Source: Roseovarius sp. (lineage in GTDB: Bacteria > Pseudomonadota > Alphaproteobacteria > Rhodobacterales > Rhodobacteraceae). From it: DNA of 64,000 bases. The DNA is taken from positions 558,001 through 622,000 of the forward strand of contig JAOSKR010000002.1 of NCBI GenBank assembly GCA_027493545.1, read 5' to 3'. The stretch's first letter is position 1; each line of letters starts with the position of its first letter. Both the position numbers and the translations under genes were made by a program. The notes under the pieces were generated by a model that did no database searches, was not told where the DNA came from, and saw nothing but the letters and a program-made list of their open reading frames with translations. Shown here piece by piece: positions 1 through 8,777 of the stretch.

Positions 1-509
1 TCCTGCTCGGCAACCGGGTGCGTGACCGGGGGAAAGCCGTGAAAGCCCGCGCGGCCCGTGACATAGCCCAGCGGCGTGCCGTGCAGGTTGCCCGAGGCGG
101 TGGTCTGGGGGGTGTGAAAATCGCTGTGCGCGTCGAGCCAGAGCAGGAACTGCCGCCGGCCGTGGGTCGCGGCATGGTGCGCGGCGCCGGCGACCGAGCC
201 CAGCGACAGGCTGTGATCGCCGCCCAGAAAGATCGGCAGCCCTTCGTCGAGGGCGGCCTTCGCGGCGGTGATGAGCGCCTGCGTCCAGCCGATGGTTTCG
301 GCCGGGGCATGCAGGTGGCCGGGCAGGGCGCCCGGCGCCTCGGCCGGGCGGGGGGCGAGGTTTCCCCGGTCGCTCACGGTGTGGCCGAGCCCCTCGAGCG
401 CCGGGACAATGCCGGCCACCCGCAGCGCGTCGGGCCCCATCAGGCAGCCGCGCCGCGCCTTGCCGCTGTCGACCGGGGCGCCGATCAGGATGCAGGTTCT
501 TTCGGTCAT
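1..509 (-). CDS. rocF: Arginase (3' end cut by window edge)
   Basis: Ureohydrolase that splits arginine into ornithine and urea in the cytoplasm. The minus-strand reading starts at ATG 509 (MTERTCILIGAPVDSGKARR) and runs off the left edge after about 169 codons; arginases are about 300 residues. Visible family motifs are GGDHSLSLGSVAG and WLDAHSDFHT, which carry manganese-binding His and Asp residues. The second metal-binding half lies outside the window. It is divergent from an Lrp-type regulator starting at 631, the usual arrangement for arginine catabolism under an amino-acid-responsive activator; that regulatory link is inferred from position. Confidence 0.9.
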   Translation of the reverse strand, partial: MTERTCILIGAPVDSGKARRGCLMGPDALRVAGIVPALEGLGHTVSDRGNLAPRPAEAPGALPGHLHAPAETIGWTQALITAAKAALDEGLPIFLGGDHSLSLGSVAGAAHHAATHGRRQFLLWLDAHSDFHTPQTTASGNLHGTPLGYVTGRAGFHGFPPVTHPVAEQ

Positions 510-630
510 CGTCCATTGGTTCCGACATGTTGCACCGGATACAGGATGGCGCCGAAACGGGTTGAACAGAAGGCGCTCTTTTGCTCTGGTCGGGGGCAGG
601 ACGATCAAAACGAAAGCGCAAGTCTTCGAA

Positions 631-1059
631 ATGGACGAAATCGACCAGCGGCTCATTGCGGCGCTCAGGCATGATGCGCGCGCCTCGCTTTCCGATCTCG
701 CGCTCGCGCTGGGGGTGTCGCGCACCACCGTCCGCGCGCGCATCGAGCGGCTGCGCCGGTCGGGCGAGATCGTCGGCTTTACCGTGGTGCTGCGCGGCGA
801 CGTCGCCGGCGATCCGGTGCGCGGGCTGATGATGATCGGCATCGAGGGGCGCGGCACCGACCGCATCCTGCGCCAGCTTTCGGGCCTCGGCGCGGTGCGC
901 GCCATCCACAGCACCAACGGGCGCTGGGATCTGATCGTCGAGATCGGCACCGCCTCGCTGGAAGACCTCGACGACGTGCTGGCGCGCATCCGCCGTTTCG
1001 ACGGGGTGGCGACGTCCGAGACCAGCCTGCTCCTGCGAACCCGCAAGGCATCGCGGTGA
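631..1059 (+). CDS. Lrp/AsnC-family transcriptional regulator
   Basis: A 142-residue regulator starting at the ATG that begins MDEIDQRLIAALRHDAR, the standard start of AsnC-type winged-helix domains. The helix-turn-helix spans about residues 5-50 (LSDLALALGVSRTTVRARI). The C-terminal RAM/ligand-binding domain follows (about 65-140, with IHSTNGRWDLIVEI). Length is typical (about 150). It is divergent from the arginase gene across 121 bp, so it probably activates arginase in response to arginine or a related amino acid; the effector is inferred. The reading frame is open further upstream, but that part lacks family similarity and overlaps the arginase gene. Confidence 0.9.
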   Translation: MDEIDQRLIAALRHDARASLSDLALALGVSRTTVRARIERLRRSGEIVGFTVVLRGDVAGDPVRGLMMIGIEGRGTDRILRQLSGLGAVRAIHSTNGRWDLIVEIGTASLEDLDDVLARIRRFDGVATSETSLLLRTRKASR

Positions 1060-1072
1060 GTCGAACGCCGGG

Positions 1073-1540
1073 TTAGGCCGGCTTGCGTGTCGCCATCACC
1101 CAGACCAGCGCCAGCGCCAGCGACAGCGCCATGTTCCAGCCCGCCATCGACAGGCCCAGCATCTGCCGGGGCACCTCGTCGCATCGCACCACCGGCGCGG
1201 CCATGATCCTCTCGAAGAGCGCATCCGCCGGCAGGCTGCCGGGCGCCGCCGCGCTGCAGGTCGCGGGACCCGGCCACCAGCCCTGTTCGATGCCCATGTG
1301 GTAGCCGCCGAGCGCGCCGGTGACCAGCGCCGCCCCGGCGCCGGCGAACGGCAGGGCGCGCCCGGGCAGCAGCAGCGCCAGGATCCCGATCAGCACCGCC
1401 GCGCCATGGGGCCAGCGCTGCCAGAGGCAGAGCTTGCAGGGCGCGAGCCCGCCCAGATACTGGAACCCGAAGGCGCCGAGCAACAGCGCCGCCGAGCCCC
1501 CGGCGGCGATCGCCACCAGATATGCGCGCGGCAGTCTCAC
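1073..1540 (-). CDS. dsbB: Disulfide bond formation protein DsbB
   Basis: Inner-membrane quinone-linked oxidase that reoxidises DsbA. The protein is 155 residues with four predicted membrane segments. It has the first periplasmic cysteine pair in APCKLCLWQRWPH (near residue 36) and a second pair in the later periplasmic loop (TCSAAAP and VRCDEVP), as the family requires. The start is GTG at 1540, overlapping the stop of the DedA-like gene by four bases (GTGA), so the two membrane-protein genes are translationally coupled. Confidence 0.9.
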   Translation of the reverse strand: MRLPRAYLVAIAAGGSAALLLGAFGFQYLGGLAPCKLCLWQRWPHGAAVLIGILALLLPGRALPFAGAGAALVTGALGGYHMGIEQGWWPGPATCSAAAPGSLPADALFERIMAAPVVRCDEVPRQMLGLSMAGWNMALSLALALVWVMATRKPA

Positions 1541-2114
1541 AGGTGGCGCACCGGTAGAAGCCGCCGAAGAGCAGGGCCACGAACAATATCGCCATCAGCC
1601 CCAGCCGGCGTTCGATGAAGTCGCGTACCGGGGCGCCGTATTTCCACAAGAGCGCCGCGACAATAAAGAACCGCAGCCCCCGCGCCAGCACCGAGGTCGC
1701 CATGAAGATGCCGAGCGGCATGCCCGTCCAGCCCGACATGATGGTGATGACCTTGTAGGGAAACGGCGTGACGCCGGCCGTCAGCACCGCCCAGAAGCCG
1801 TAGTCGTTGAAGCGGGTGCTGAACGCCTCCATCGCCTCGGCCTTGCCCAGCGTCTCGAGGATCGGGCGGCCGAGCTGTTCGTAGGCGAAGGCGCCGATGG
1901 CGTAGCCCAAAAGCCCGCCCAGCACCGACGCCACCAGCGCCACCGCGGCAATCAGCCAGGCGCGGCGCGGATTGGCCAGGATCATCGGGATCATCAGCAC
2001 GTCGGGCGGGATCGGAAAGACCGAGCTTTCGACAAACGAGACCGCCGCCAGCACCCACAATGCGCGCGGGTGATCGGCCATGCGGATGGTCCAGTCGTAA
2101 AGCCGTCTCAGCAT
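1537..2114 (-). CDS. DedA/YqaA-family inner-membrane protein (frameshift near 3' end)
   Basis: Starting at ATG 2114 (MLRRLYDWTIRMADHPRALW), this encodes a roughly 190-residue membrane protein of the DedA/YqaA group (SNARE-associated domain, envelope homeostasis and lipid scrambling). The family region FPIPPDVLMIPMILANP and the later TPFPYKVITIMSGW are present, with about four or five hydrophobic segments. The frame breaks around 1555-1566. A one-base correction gives the expected short hydrophobic ending with a TGA at 1537-1539 that overlaps the dsbB start. Without correction the reading runs out of character into dsbB. I treat the break as a sequence error, like many others in this window. 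Confidence 0.8.
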
Positions 2115-2261
2115 GGCGGTGGTCCCGACGCGGTTTTTTTCCCGCCGCCTCAGACCACGCCGCAGCGGGCCGGTCAAGCCCCCGCGGGCGCGGGAGGCTT
2201 TCGCGCCGTCCGCGTTGCCCACTGGACGGCCGGGCGCCGAATCGCTAGAGCTTGGGGCCGG

Positions 2262-2347
2262 GCCCAAGTGGCGGAATGGTAGACGCAGGGGATTCAAAAT
2301 CCCCCGCCTTCACGGGCGTGAGAGTTCGAATCTCTCCTTGGGCACCA
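2262..2347 (+). tRNA. tRNA-Leu (anticodon CAA)
   Basis: A full cloverleaf is visible. The acceptor stem is GCCCAAG/CTTGGGC. The anticodon loop TTCAAAA is closed by GGGGA/TCCCC, giving anticodon CAA. A long class II variable arm (CGCCTTCACGGGCG) is typical of leucine tRNA, and the T-loop is GTTCGAATC. The discriminator is A and the CCA end is encoded (2345-2347). It reads UUG codons. It lies alone between the DedA-like gene and the Hint gene. Confidence 0.95.
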
Positions 2348-3092
2348 CCATGATTCGGCGGGTGCGTGCGGATCAGCCCCGACGCTGCCTCGCGCCGGAA
2401 CCGACCCGAGGTCGATTCGCCCCCTCAGGCCCCGGCAACCGGTCAGGATATCGCAACAATCCGATGATTTCGGGTGGACTGGCGACCATCGCGGGGTAAA
2501 TCTGAATGTGGCGTTAATCTTTGTTGCTTCGGGGTGCAGCACGCGAATCCCGGGATTTTCGTTCTCGTTTGGGGGACAATGATCTGACCAGCAGATGCGC
2601 GGCTCAACCGGAAATTCGCAGAAACGTATGAAATACAGATGGGTAGATCATGTTTGTGGCAAAACCCCGGTTCGAGGCGCGGATGTTTTGATCTGAATAT
2701 GGAAACAATGACCGTGGTAGGTCTGCCTTCTTGTTGCCATGATTTCGCCCGTTATGCGGCGAAATGAAGCAGAAATGCCTTTATTCGATCGGCGCCCTTG
2801 GGTAGCTTGAACGTGCCCGACTGGGGGGTGTTTCGGCCTTGGGGTTGGCCGACCTCGCACAATGCGAATGCCATGCGCCGTGATGACATCACGGCCTGCC
2901 GGACGGGGGTGGGCGGCTGCGTCCACCTCTCTGAGCGGTTTTGCTTTCATCCCGCCGCAAGGCGTTCTGAAAGCCTCGAATCCGACCGGCCTGGCACACT
3001 CGTGCGGCGTGCGCGGGCCGGCGGCTGAACGACACGAGTACCCGCGACGAGCGCACCGTATGAGCGCCCGCGCCGTTTTGAGAGGAGACGTC
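2348..3092. other. 745-bp intergenic region before the Hint gene
   Basis: No coding signal on either strand. The open frames here have no recognisable protein character, and the base composition is more AT-rich than the neighbouring genes around 2480-2800, which suits regulatory DNA. The only structured element I see is the palindrome at 2878-2894. A purine-rich ribosome binding site (AGAGGAGA) lies just before the Hint start at 3093. Confidence 0.6.
2878..2894. promoter_or_regulatory. 17-bp palindrome (8-1-8) upstream of Hint gene
   Basis: CCGTGATG-A-CATCACGG is a perfect inverted repeat with a one-base centre. It lies 198 bp upstream of the Hint start, so it could be an operator for a dimeric regulator. 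It shares the core ATGACAT with the palindrome at 7159-7175. The regulator is unknown. Confidence 0.4.
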
Positions 3093-3782
3093 ATGCCGAC
3101 GATCAACAACATCGAGAGCCGGACCACGTTGCCGGGTTTCACCGAGAATCTGTGCGGGACAGAGCATGACGTTGAAATGCCCGTTGAAAACGTCGTCCCC
3201 TGTTTTACTCCGGGCACCGTCATCGCAACACCCCTGGGCGAGCGCCGCGTCGAGGATCTGCGCGTGGGCGATCGGGTCCTGACCCGCGACAACGGCCTGC
3301 AACCGATCCGCTGGATCGGATCGTGCCACCTGCGGGCCGAGGATCTGCGCAAGGCGCCGTCGCTCAGGCCGGTGCTGATCCGCTCGGGCGCGCTCGATCA
3401 CGGTCTGCCCGAGGCCGACATCCTCGTCAGCCCCTGGCACAACATCCTGATCCAGAACGACCGGACGGCCGAGTTCTTCGAGGACAGCGAGGTGCTCGCG
3501 GCCGCCGGACACCTGACCGGGCTCGACGGGGTCGACGTGGTCGATGTCGGCACCATCACCTATATCCACTTCATGTTCGACCAGCACCAGATCGTGCTCT
3601 CGAACGGCATGTGGACCGAGAGCTTTCGCCCCGACGAACGGGTGATGCGGAGCCTGGGTGCGCTTCAGCGCCGCCAGATCCTCGATCTCTTTCCGAACCT
3701 GTGCGACGCGCCGGGGCGCAAGGCCTACCAGAGCGCGCGCAAGGCGCTCGACGCCGGGGAATGCCGGTTGCTGATCAAATAG
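3093..3782 (+). CDS. Hint-domain (Hedgehog/intein-like) protein
   Basis: A 229-residue protein. After about 35 undefined residues comes a complete Hint_2-type domain: CFTPGTVIATPLGERRVEDL, VGDRVLTRDNGLQPIRWIG, then DILVSPWHNILIQ and a C-terminal FMFDQHQIVLSNG block. The cysteine opening the domain and the internal histidine are those used in Hint self-processing. I see no signal peptide and no RTX repeats. Such proteins are abundant in Rhodobacterales and often form the C-terminus of secreted proteins; their role is unknown. The start is fixed by the AGAGGAGA ribosome binding site. A strong terminator follows at 3866-3899. Confidence 0.8.
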   Translation: MPTINNIESRTTLPGFTENLCGTEHDVEMPVENVVPCFTPGTVIATPLGERRVEDLRVGDRVLTRDNGLQPIRWIGSCHLRAEDLRKAPSLRPVLIRSGALDHGLPEADILVSPWHNILIQNDRTAEFFEDSEVLAAAGHLTGLDGVDVVDVGTITYIHFMFDQHQIVLSNGMWTESFRPDERVMRSLGALQRRQILDLFPNLCDAPGRKAYQSARKALDAGECRLLIK

Positions 3783-3865
3783 GTACGAGTGATGCAGCGA
3801 TCCGGGCCGGCTGGTGCCGCCCGGATGAAGGGGATCGGTTCGGGGGTTGATACCGGTTTCAGGGA

Positions 3866-3899
3866 CGGCAATCCCGGCAGGCGCCGGGGTTGCCGTTTT
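3866..3899 (+). terminator. Rho-independent terminator after Hint gene
   Basis: A 12-bp stem, CGGCAATCCCGG pairing with CCGGGGTTGCCG (one G-U pair), has a six-base loop and is followed by TTTT. It sits between the convergent Hint and MobA-like genes and can serve the plus-strand gene. Confidence 0.8.
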
Positions 3900-3901
3900 C
3901 C

Positions 3902-4513
3902 TTATCGCGCCCCGCCGCCTTCCCGACGCGCGCGCCACGCCTCCCAGTCCTCGGGGGTGTCGAGGTCGGTCGTGGCCCGGCGGCCGGGCAGGACGATTTC
4001 CCCGGGGCGCTCGTGCCGCAGCAGCGCGCCGGCGCCGCGATCGCCCTCAAGGCCGCCGAGCGCCCCGAAGAGGCGCGCGGGCAGGATCACCGGATGCCCC
4101 GGCCGGGCGCTGGCGTCGGTGGCGCGCAGCGGCGTGTCGGGGGCGGCGGCAAAGGCGCGCGACATGGTGCGCAAATCCTCGGTGCGCAGTTCGGGCAGAT
4201 CGGCGAGGCAGACCATCAGCCCCGCCGCCCCGATCGCTTCGGCCCAGGCGGCGCCGGCGCGGATCGAGGCTGCGACGCCCTCGCCGGCATCGGGCAGCGG
4301 CACGATGCGCACGCCCTCGAGCCCCTCGAGCGCCGCCTGTCTCGCGGCATGGCCGGGCGGCAGCGTGACCATTACCGGCGCGCCGGTGCGTTGCGCCATC
4401 TGCGCCTGCCGGCGCAGGAGCGGCACGCCCTCCACCAGTTCCAGCAACTTGTCGCGCCCGCGCATCCGCGCCGAGCGGCCCGCCGCCGGGATCAGGATCG
4501 CCACCTGGCTCAT
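3902..4513 (-). CDS. MobA-like nucleotidyltransferase (MocA/NTP_transf_3 family)
   Basis: A 203-residue protein starting at ATG 4513. The N-terminus VAILIPAAGRSARMRGRDKL is the nucleotide-binding loop of MobA/MocA-type transferases (xAAGxSxRMxxxDKL), followed by LMVCLADLPEL with the metal-binding Asp and GHPVILPARLFGAL. Relatives transfer CMP or GMP to molybdopterin during molybdenum-cofactor maturation. No molybdoenzyme gene is in the window, so the substrate is unproven. The upstream 160 bp holds a dispersed palindromic repeat. Confidence 0.8.
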   Translation of the reverse strand: MSQVAILIPAAGRSARMRGRDKLLELVEGVPLLRRQAQMAQRTGAPVMVTLPPGHAARQAALEGLEGVRIVPLPDAGEGVAASIRAGAAWAEAIGAAGLMVCLADLPELRTEDLRTMSRAFAAAPDTPLRATDASARPGHPVILPARLFGALGGLEGDRGAGALLRHERPGEIVLPGRRATTDLDTPEDWEAWRARREGGGAR

Positions 4514-4529
4514 GCCGCCACCGCGGATT

Positions 4530-4650
4530 GGGGGCGCTGCCCCCGTCCCGGACCCTGTCCGGGACCTCCCCGGAGTATTTCCTGAAAGATGAAGGTATCG
4601 GGACGCGCCTGTTTCATCTTTCCCGAAATACTCCCGCCGGAGGCGGTCCG
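4530..4650. repeat. Dispersed palindromic repeat, copy A (two arms facing)
   Basis: The block begins GGGGGCGCTGCCCCC, continues with a GC-rich palindrome (GTCCCGGACCCTGTCCGGGAC), then CCCCGGAGTATTTCCTGAAAGATGAA-type sequence. The last module appears again in inverted orientation (TTTCATCTTTCCCGAAATACTCCCG). Other copies are at 37700-37764 (inverted) and 51239-51303. All lie just outside genes, as expected for REP-like or terminator-like elements. Confidence 0.75.
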
Positions 4651-4677
4651 CCAGTGCCTGTGGGTGCGCGGCCGGGG

Positions 4678-7095
4678 TCAGCCGCGCATCCGGTGCCCCT
4701 CGGGGTCGAAAAGCGGCTCGGTCAGGAGCCTGCCCGCGCACCGTTCGCCCAGGATTTCGATCTCGGCCTCCAGCCCGGACTGCGCCACGTCGCTCGGTAT
4801 GAGCGCCAGCGCGACCGAGGTGTCGGCATGGTGCGAATAGCCCCCCGAGGTGCAGAAGCCCTGCACCCGCCCGTCGATCCAGACCGGCTCGTAGCCCTGC
4901 GCGTCGGCGTCCCCGGCCTCTACCGCAAAGGCCACCAGCTTGCGCGCGGCGCCGGCGGCGCGTTCGGCCTCGGCGGCGGCGCGGCCGATGAAATCGGCGT
5001 TCTTCGTCCAGGCGATGAACCGGTCCATGCCGGTCTCCGCCGCCGTGTAATCGGGCGAATATTCATTGATCCACGAGCCGAAGAAGCGATCGAGCCGGAG
5101 CGACATCATCGCGCGCATGCCGAAGGGGCGCATGCCGTGGCGCTGCCCCTCGCCCCAGAGCACCGACCAGAGCGCGCGCTGGGCCATCGGGTCGCAATAG
5201 ATCTCGTAGCCCAGATCGCCGGTGTAACTCAGGCGCTGCACCAGGCAGTCGACCATGCCGATGGTGGCGCGGCGCACGTCCATGAAGCGCATCTCCGCGA
5301 CCCTGGCGCCGGCGCAGGCGGCGAGGACGTCGCGCGCGCGCGGCCCGGCGATCTGAAAACCGTTCAGGCGGTCGGAGACGTTCTCGACCCGCACCCCGGG
5401 CGCCTCGTTCATGGAAAACCAGCGCATGTGCATGGCCTGCGCGCCATAGGAGGCGGTGAGCTGGAAGGTCTGATCGTTGAGGCAGGAGACGGTGAAATCG
5501 CCCCAGAGCCGGCCCTTGGGGCTCAGCATCGGCGTCAGCGCCACGCGCCCGGGCGCGGGGATGCGCCCGGCCATGATCCGGTCGAGCCAGGCGCGCGCGC
5601 CGGGCCCCGTCACCAGATACTTGCCGAAATTGTGCACCTCGTTGATGCCCACGCCCTCGCGCACCGCCCTGACCTCGCGCCGCGTCGCGTCCCAGGCGTT
5701 GGAGCGGCGAAAGCTCGGGGTCTCATGGCGCGGCTCGTCGTCTTGCGCGAACCAGTTGACGACCTCGAGCCCGTATTGCTGGCCCCAGACCGCGCCCATC
5801 GCGTCGAAGATGTCGTACATCGGCGTGGTGCCCAGCGGGCGCGCGGCGGGCAGTTCCTCGTTGGGGTAGGAGACCGAAAAGCGTTTCTGGTAGTTCTCCA
5901 CCACCTTGGGCAGGGTATAGCCCGGGCCGATCCAGTCGCCAAAGCGCGCCACGTCCATCGCGGAGACGTCGCGCTCGCATTCGCCCTCCACCATCCATTG
6001 CGCCAGCATCAGCCCGACGCCGCCGCCCTGGCTGAACCCGGCCATCACCCCGCAGGCCGACCAGTAGCCCCGCAGCCCCGGCACCGGACCCATGAGCGGG
6101 TTGCCGTCGGGGGCGAAGGTGAAGGGGCCGTGGATCACCGACTTGACCCCGGCGCGTTCCAGCGCCGGAAAGCGGCGGTAGGCAAAGGCGATCGAGTCCT
6201 CGATCTTGTCGAAATCGTCGGGCAGCAATTCGTGGCCGAAGCTCCGGGGCGTGCCATCGACGGCCCAGGGCCGGCAGGGCTGTTCGTAAAAGCCGATGCA
6301 GAGGCCGCGGCCTTCCTGACGCAGGTAGCTTTCGCCGGCGGGGTCCATCACGTGCGGGTGCTCGCCGCCCGCGTCGATGATGGCGGCGATCTCGGGCACC
6401 TCGTCGGTGACGATGTACTGGTGTTCCATCGGATGGAGCGGCAGGTAGGCCCCCGCCATCGCCGCCACCTCGCGCGCCCAGAGCCCGGCCGCGTTGACCA
6501 CGTGTTCGGCCCGGATCGTGCCCTTGTCGGTGACCACGTCCCAGGTGCCGTCGGGGCGCGCGATGGTTTCCTTCACGTGGCAATGGGTCTCGATCGTGGC
6601 GCCGCCCATCCGCGCCCCCCTGGCATAGGCGTGGGTGGTGCCCGAGGGGTCGAGATGGCCGTCGAGCGGGTCGTAGAGCGCGCCGATGATGCCTTCGGTA
6701 TTGGTGACCGGGGCGAGGCGTGCGATCTCGTCGGGGCCGATGATCCCGGTTTCGAGCCCCATGTAGCGGTGCTTGGCGCGCTCGGCCAGCAGCATGTCGA
6801 ACCGGTCGCGGTTGTCGGCCAGCGTCACGCCCCCGACGTGGTGCAGCCCGCACGAAAGCCCGGTGAGTTCCTCCAGTTCGCGGTAGAGCCGGATGGTGTA
6901 GCCCTGAAGCGCGGCCATGTTGGTGTCGCCGTTGAGCGTGTGAAAGCCCCCGGCCGCGTGCCAGGTGCTGCCCGAGGTCAGTTCCGAGCGTTCGACCAGC
7001 ATCACGTCCGACCAGCCGAGCCGGGTAAGGTGGTAAAGCACGCTGCACCCGACGACACCGCCGCCGATGACGCAGACACGGGTGGTGGTTTTCAT
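4678..7095 (-). CDS. FAD-dependent oxidoreductase with GcvT (aminomethyltransferase) domain, dimethylglycine/sarcosine dehydrogenase-like
   Basis: An 805-residue two-domain enzyme. The N-terminal DAO-type FAD domain has VCVIGGGVVGCSVLYHL (dinucleotide-binding) and SGSTWHAAGGF, the region of the FAD-attachment histidine in dimethylglycine dehydrogenases. From about residue 430 a folate-binding GcvT domain follows (WLDRIMAGRIP, SYTGDLGYEIYC near the end). Such enzymes oxidise N-methyl groups of dimethylglycine, sarcosine or related methylated amines and pass the one-carbon unit to tetrahydrofolate. The start ATG 7095 is preceded by GAGGAGCGAGGCG. A perfect palindrome at 7159-7175 lies 64 bp upstream. 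The exact substrate cannot be read from sequence. Confidence 0.85.
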   Translation of the reverse strand: MKTTTRVCVIGGGVVGCSVLYHLTRLGWSDVMLVERSELTSGSTWHAAGGFHTLNGDTNMAALQGYTIRLYRELEELTGLSCGLHHVGGVTLADNRDRFDMLLAERAKHRYMGLETGIIGPDEIARLAPVTNTEGIIGALYDPLDGHLDPSGTTHAYARGARMGGATIETHCHVKETIARPDGTWDVVTDKGTIRAEHVVNAAGLWAREVAAMAGAYLPLHPMEHQYIVTDEVPEIAAIIDAGGEHPHVMDPAGESYLRQEGRGLCIGFYEQPCRPWAVDGTPRSFGHELLPDDFDKIEDSIAFAYRRFPALERAGVKSVIHGPFTFAPDGNPLMGPVPGLRGYWSACGVMAGFSQGGGVGLMLAQWMVEGECERDVSAMDVARFGDWIGPGYTLPKVVENYQKRFSVSYPNEELPAARPLGTTPMYDIFDAMGAVWGQQYGLEVVNWFAQDDEPRHETPSFRRSNAWDATRREVRAVREGVGINEVHNFGKYLVTGPGARAWLDRIMAGRIPAPGRVALTPMLSPKGRLWGDFTVSCLNDQTFQLTASYGAQAMHMRWFSMNEAPGVRVENVSDRLNGFQIAGPRARDVLAACAGARVAEMRFMDVRRATIGMVDCLVQRLSYTGDLGYEIYCDPMAQRALWSVLWGEGQRHGMRPFGMRAMMSLRLDRFFGSWINEYSPDYTAAETGMDRFIAWTKNADFIGRAAAEAERAAGAARKLVAFAVEAGDADAQGYEPVWIDGRVQGFCTSGGYSHHADTSVALALIPSDVAQSGLEAEIEILGERCAGRLLTEPLFDPEGHRMRG

Positions 7096-7158
7096 CGCCT
7101 CGCTCCTCGTCCCTTCCGCTTCAGCGTGACGCGGGCGCGCCCTCGCGCATGCCCGTTT

Positions 7159-7175
7159 GCGACATGACATGTCGC
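7159..7175. promoter_or_regulatory. 17-bp palindrome (8-1-8), candidate operator of the FAD/GcvT gene
   Basis: GCGACATG-A-CATGTCGC is a perfect inverted repeat centred at 7167. It lies 64-80 bp upstream of the ATG at 7095, a promoter-like distance. It also lies 132 bp upstream of the divergent membrane-protein gene at 7307, so it could control either. The core ATGACAT is shared with 2878-2894. Confidence 0.5.
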
Positions 7176-7306
7176 CGTCGGGTGGTCGCGGAACGGTTCC
7201 GGCGCGGCGGCCCCTGATCGGAAATTTACAACCGCGCTCCCGGCAGCGTAAGCTGGCGCGCACGGTGCCGTTCGGGTCGGGCCGAAATTGGGGAAGGAAA
7301 ACCAGG

Positions 7307-7957
7307 ATGGCGCATTCGCGGCCGCAAGACATCGTTCGGGCTCTGCCGGGCGTTACCCCGCGCTGTGTCGTGATCGCGGCGGCGGGCGCGGCGGTCGTCC
7401 TCGCCATGGCGGCGTTCGCCAAACTCACCGATGTCACCATCAACGATCTTGTCCGCGATCCGCTGGCGGTGGCCGAGGCACCGCTGTATTATGGAGCGCT
7501 TTCCAACCTCGGCGTGCTGCTGTGGGCCGGTGCGGCATCGGTGGCGCTCCTTGCCGGGGCGGTGCTGCGCGCCGACGGGCCGGCGTCGCCGGACTGGCCC
7601 GGCTTCCTGCTGGCCACGGGCGGGCTGAGCGCGGTCCTGGGGCTTGACGATCTCTTCATGTTTCACGAAATCATTGCTCCGGGTTATCTGAACATCCCCG
7701 AGCTTGCGGTGTTTTCGGCCTACGGTCTCGCCGTCCTGGCGGTCCTTTTCTACTGGCGGGCCGAGGTCGCGCGCTCGCCCCATGGCATTCTCACCCTTGC
7801 GGCGGTGGCGTTCGCGGTCTCGGTCGTGACCGACCTGCTGAACCACGAGCTCAAGCCGTTCGTGTCGCTCCCGGAAGACGGGGCCAAGTTCATGGGCGTC
7901 CTGTTGTGGTGTACGTACCTTGGCGCCACCGCCTATCAGCGGCTGCGCGCCGGCTGA
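7307..7957 (+). CDS. Hypothetical polytopic membrane protein
   Basis: A 216-residue protein of unknown function. I count about six hydrophobic segments (for example VVIAAAGAAVVLAMAAFA near the N-terminus and YGLAVLAVLFYW in the middle). The soluble face contains GLDDLFMFHEII and DLLNHELKPF, acidic/His-containing pairs that could bind metal, though this is only a visual impression. The start ATG 7307 follows GGAAGGAAAACCAGG. It is divergent from the FAD/GcvT gene and convergent with znuB, whose stop is 10 bp away. I do not recognise a named family. Confidence 0.7.
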   Translation: MAHSRPQDIVRALPGVTPRCVVIAAAGAAVVLAMAAFAKLTDVTINDLVRDPLAVAEAPLYYGALSNLGVLLWAGAASVALLAGAVLRADGPASPDWPGFLLATGGLSAVLGLDDLFMFHEIIAPGYLNIPELAVFSAYGLAVLAVLFYWRAEVARSPHGILTLAAVAFAVSVVTDLLNHELKPFVSLPEDGAKFMGVLLWCTYLGATAYQRLRAG

Positions 7958-7966
7958 GCGCCGGGG

Positions 7967-8777
7967 TCAGCCGCGCCGGGGCAGGGCGCCGAACGCCGTC
8001 GAGACCGCAAAGAGCAGCGCGGCGGTGCACACGATCGAGGGTCCGGCCGGGGTGTCGGCGAGCCAGGCGATCCCGAGCCCGCCAAGGGCGGAGAGCGCCG
8101 CGATCACCGCCGCCACCGCCGCCATGCGCTCGGGGGTGGCGGCAAAGGGGCGGGCAGCGGCGGCCGGCACGATCAGCAACGCCGTGATCAGGAGCGCGCC
8201 GACGACCTTGATCGCCACCGCCACCACCACCGCCAGCGCCAGCGTCAGTGCCAGCCGCTCGCGCCCCGGGTCGATGCCGGCGGCACGGGCGAGGTCGTCG
8301 CTGAGCGTGGCGGTCAGCAGCGCGTTCCAGCGCCAGGCGAGCAACGCCAGCACCATTGCCGCGCCGCCCCAGATCACCACGAGGTCGGCGCGCGCCACGG
8401 CAAGGATGTCGCCGAAGAGCCAGGCCATCAGGTCGACGCGCACGCCCTCGATGAACGAGACCGCCACCAGCCCGATGGCGAGCGCCGAATGCGCCATCAC
8501 CCCCAGCAGGGTATCCGCGGCCAGCCCGCCACGCCCGGTGAGCGCCGCCACCGCCCATCCCATCGCCAGCGCCACCGTCAGCGTGCCGGCGAAGACCGAG
8601 AGCGAGAACGCCAGTGACAGCGCCACCCCGAGAATCGCGGCGTGCGCGGTGGCGTCGCCGAAATAGGCCATGCGCCGCCAAACCACGAAGGCGCCGAGCG
8701 GACCCGCGGCCAGCCCCCACGCCGACGCCCGCGAGCGCCGCGCGCACGAGAAAATCGTCAAGCGCCGTGATGATCAT
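7967..8777 (-). CDS. znuB: Zinc ABC transporter permease ZnuB (frameshift near 5' end)
   Basis: An inner-membrane permease of about 265-270 residues for zinc import. Family sequences include GPLGAFVVWRRMAYFGDAT near the N-terminus and KVVGALLITALLIVPAAAA in the last third. The natural start is ATG 8777 (MIITALDDFLVRAALAGVGV), overlapping the end of znuC by 20 bases. The frame breaks at the five-base C run 8714-8718; removing one base joins the N-terminus to GLAAGPLGAF. Reading only the downstream frame would need a TTG at 8761 and gives a non-family N-terminus. It belongs to the zur-znuC-znuB operon. Confidence 0.85.

Noticed and set aside
2294..2542. Open frame antisense to tRNA-Leu (C-terminus reading CPRRDSNSHAREGGGF)
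   Set aside because: It is the well-known spurious peptide produced by translating a tRNA gene backwards; there is no ribosome binding site or protein character.
4528..7167. An 879-codon open frame opposite the FAD/GcvT gene
   Set aside because: Long antisense frames are expected in 70% GC DNA. Its translation is rich in Arg, His, Gly and Ala, without domains, while the other strand has clear motifs.
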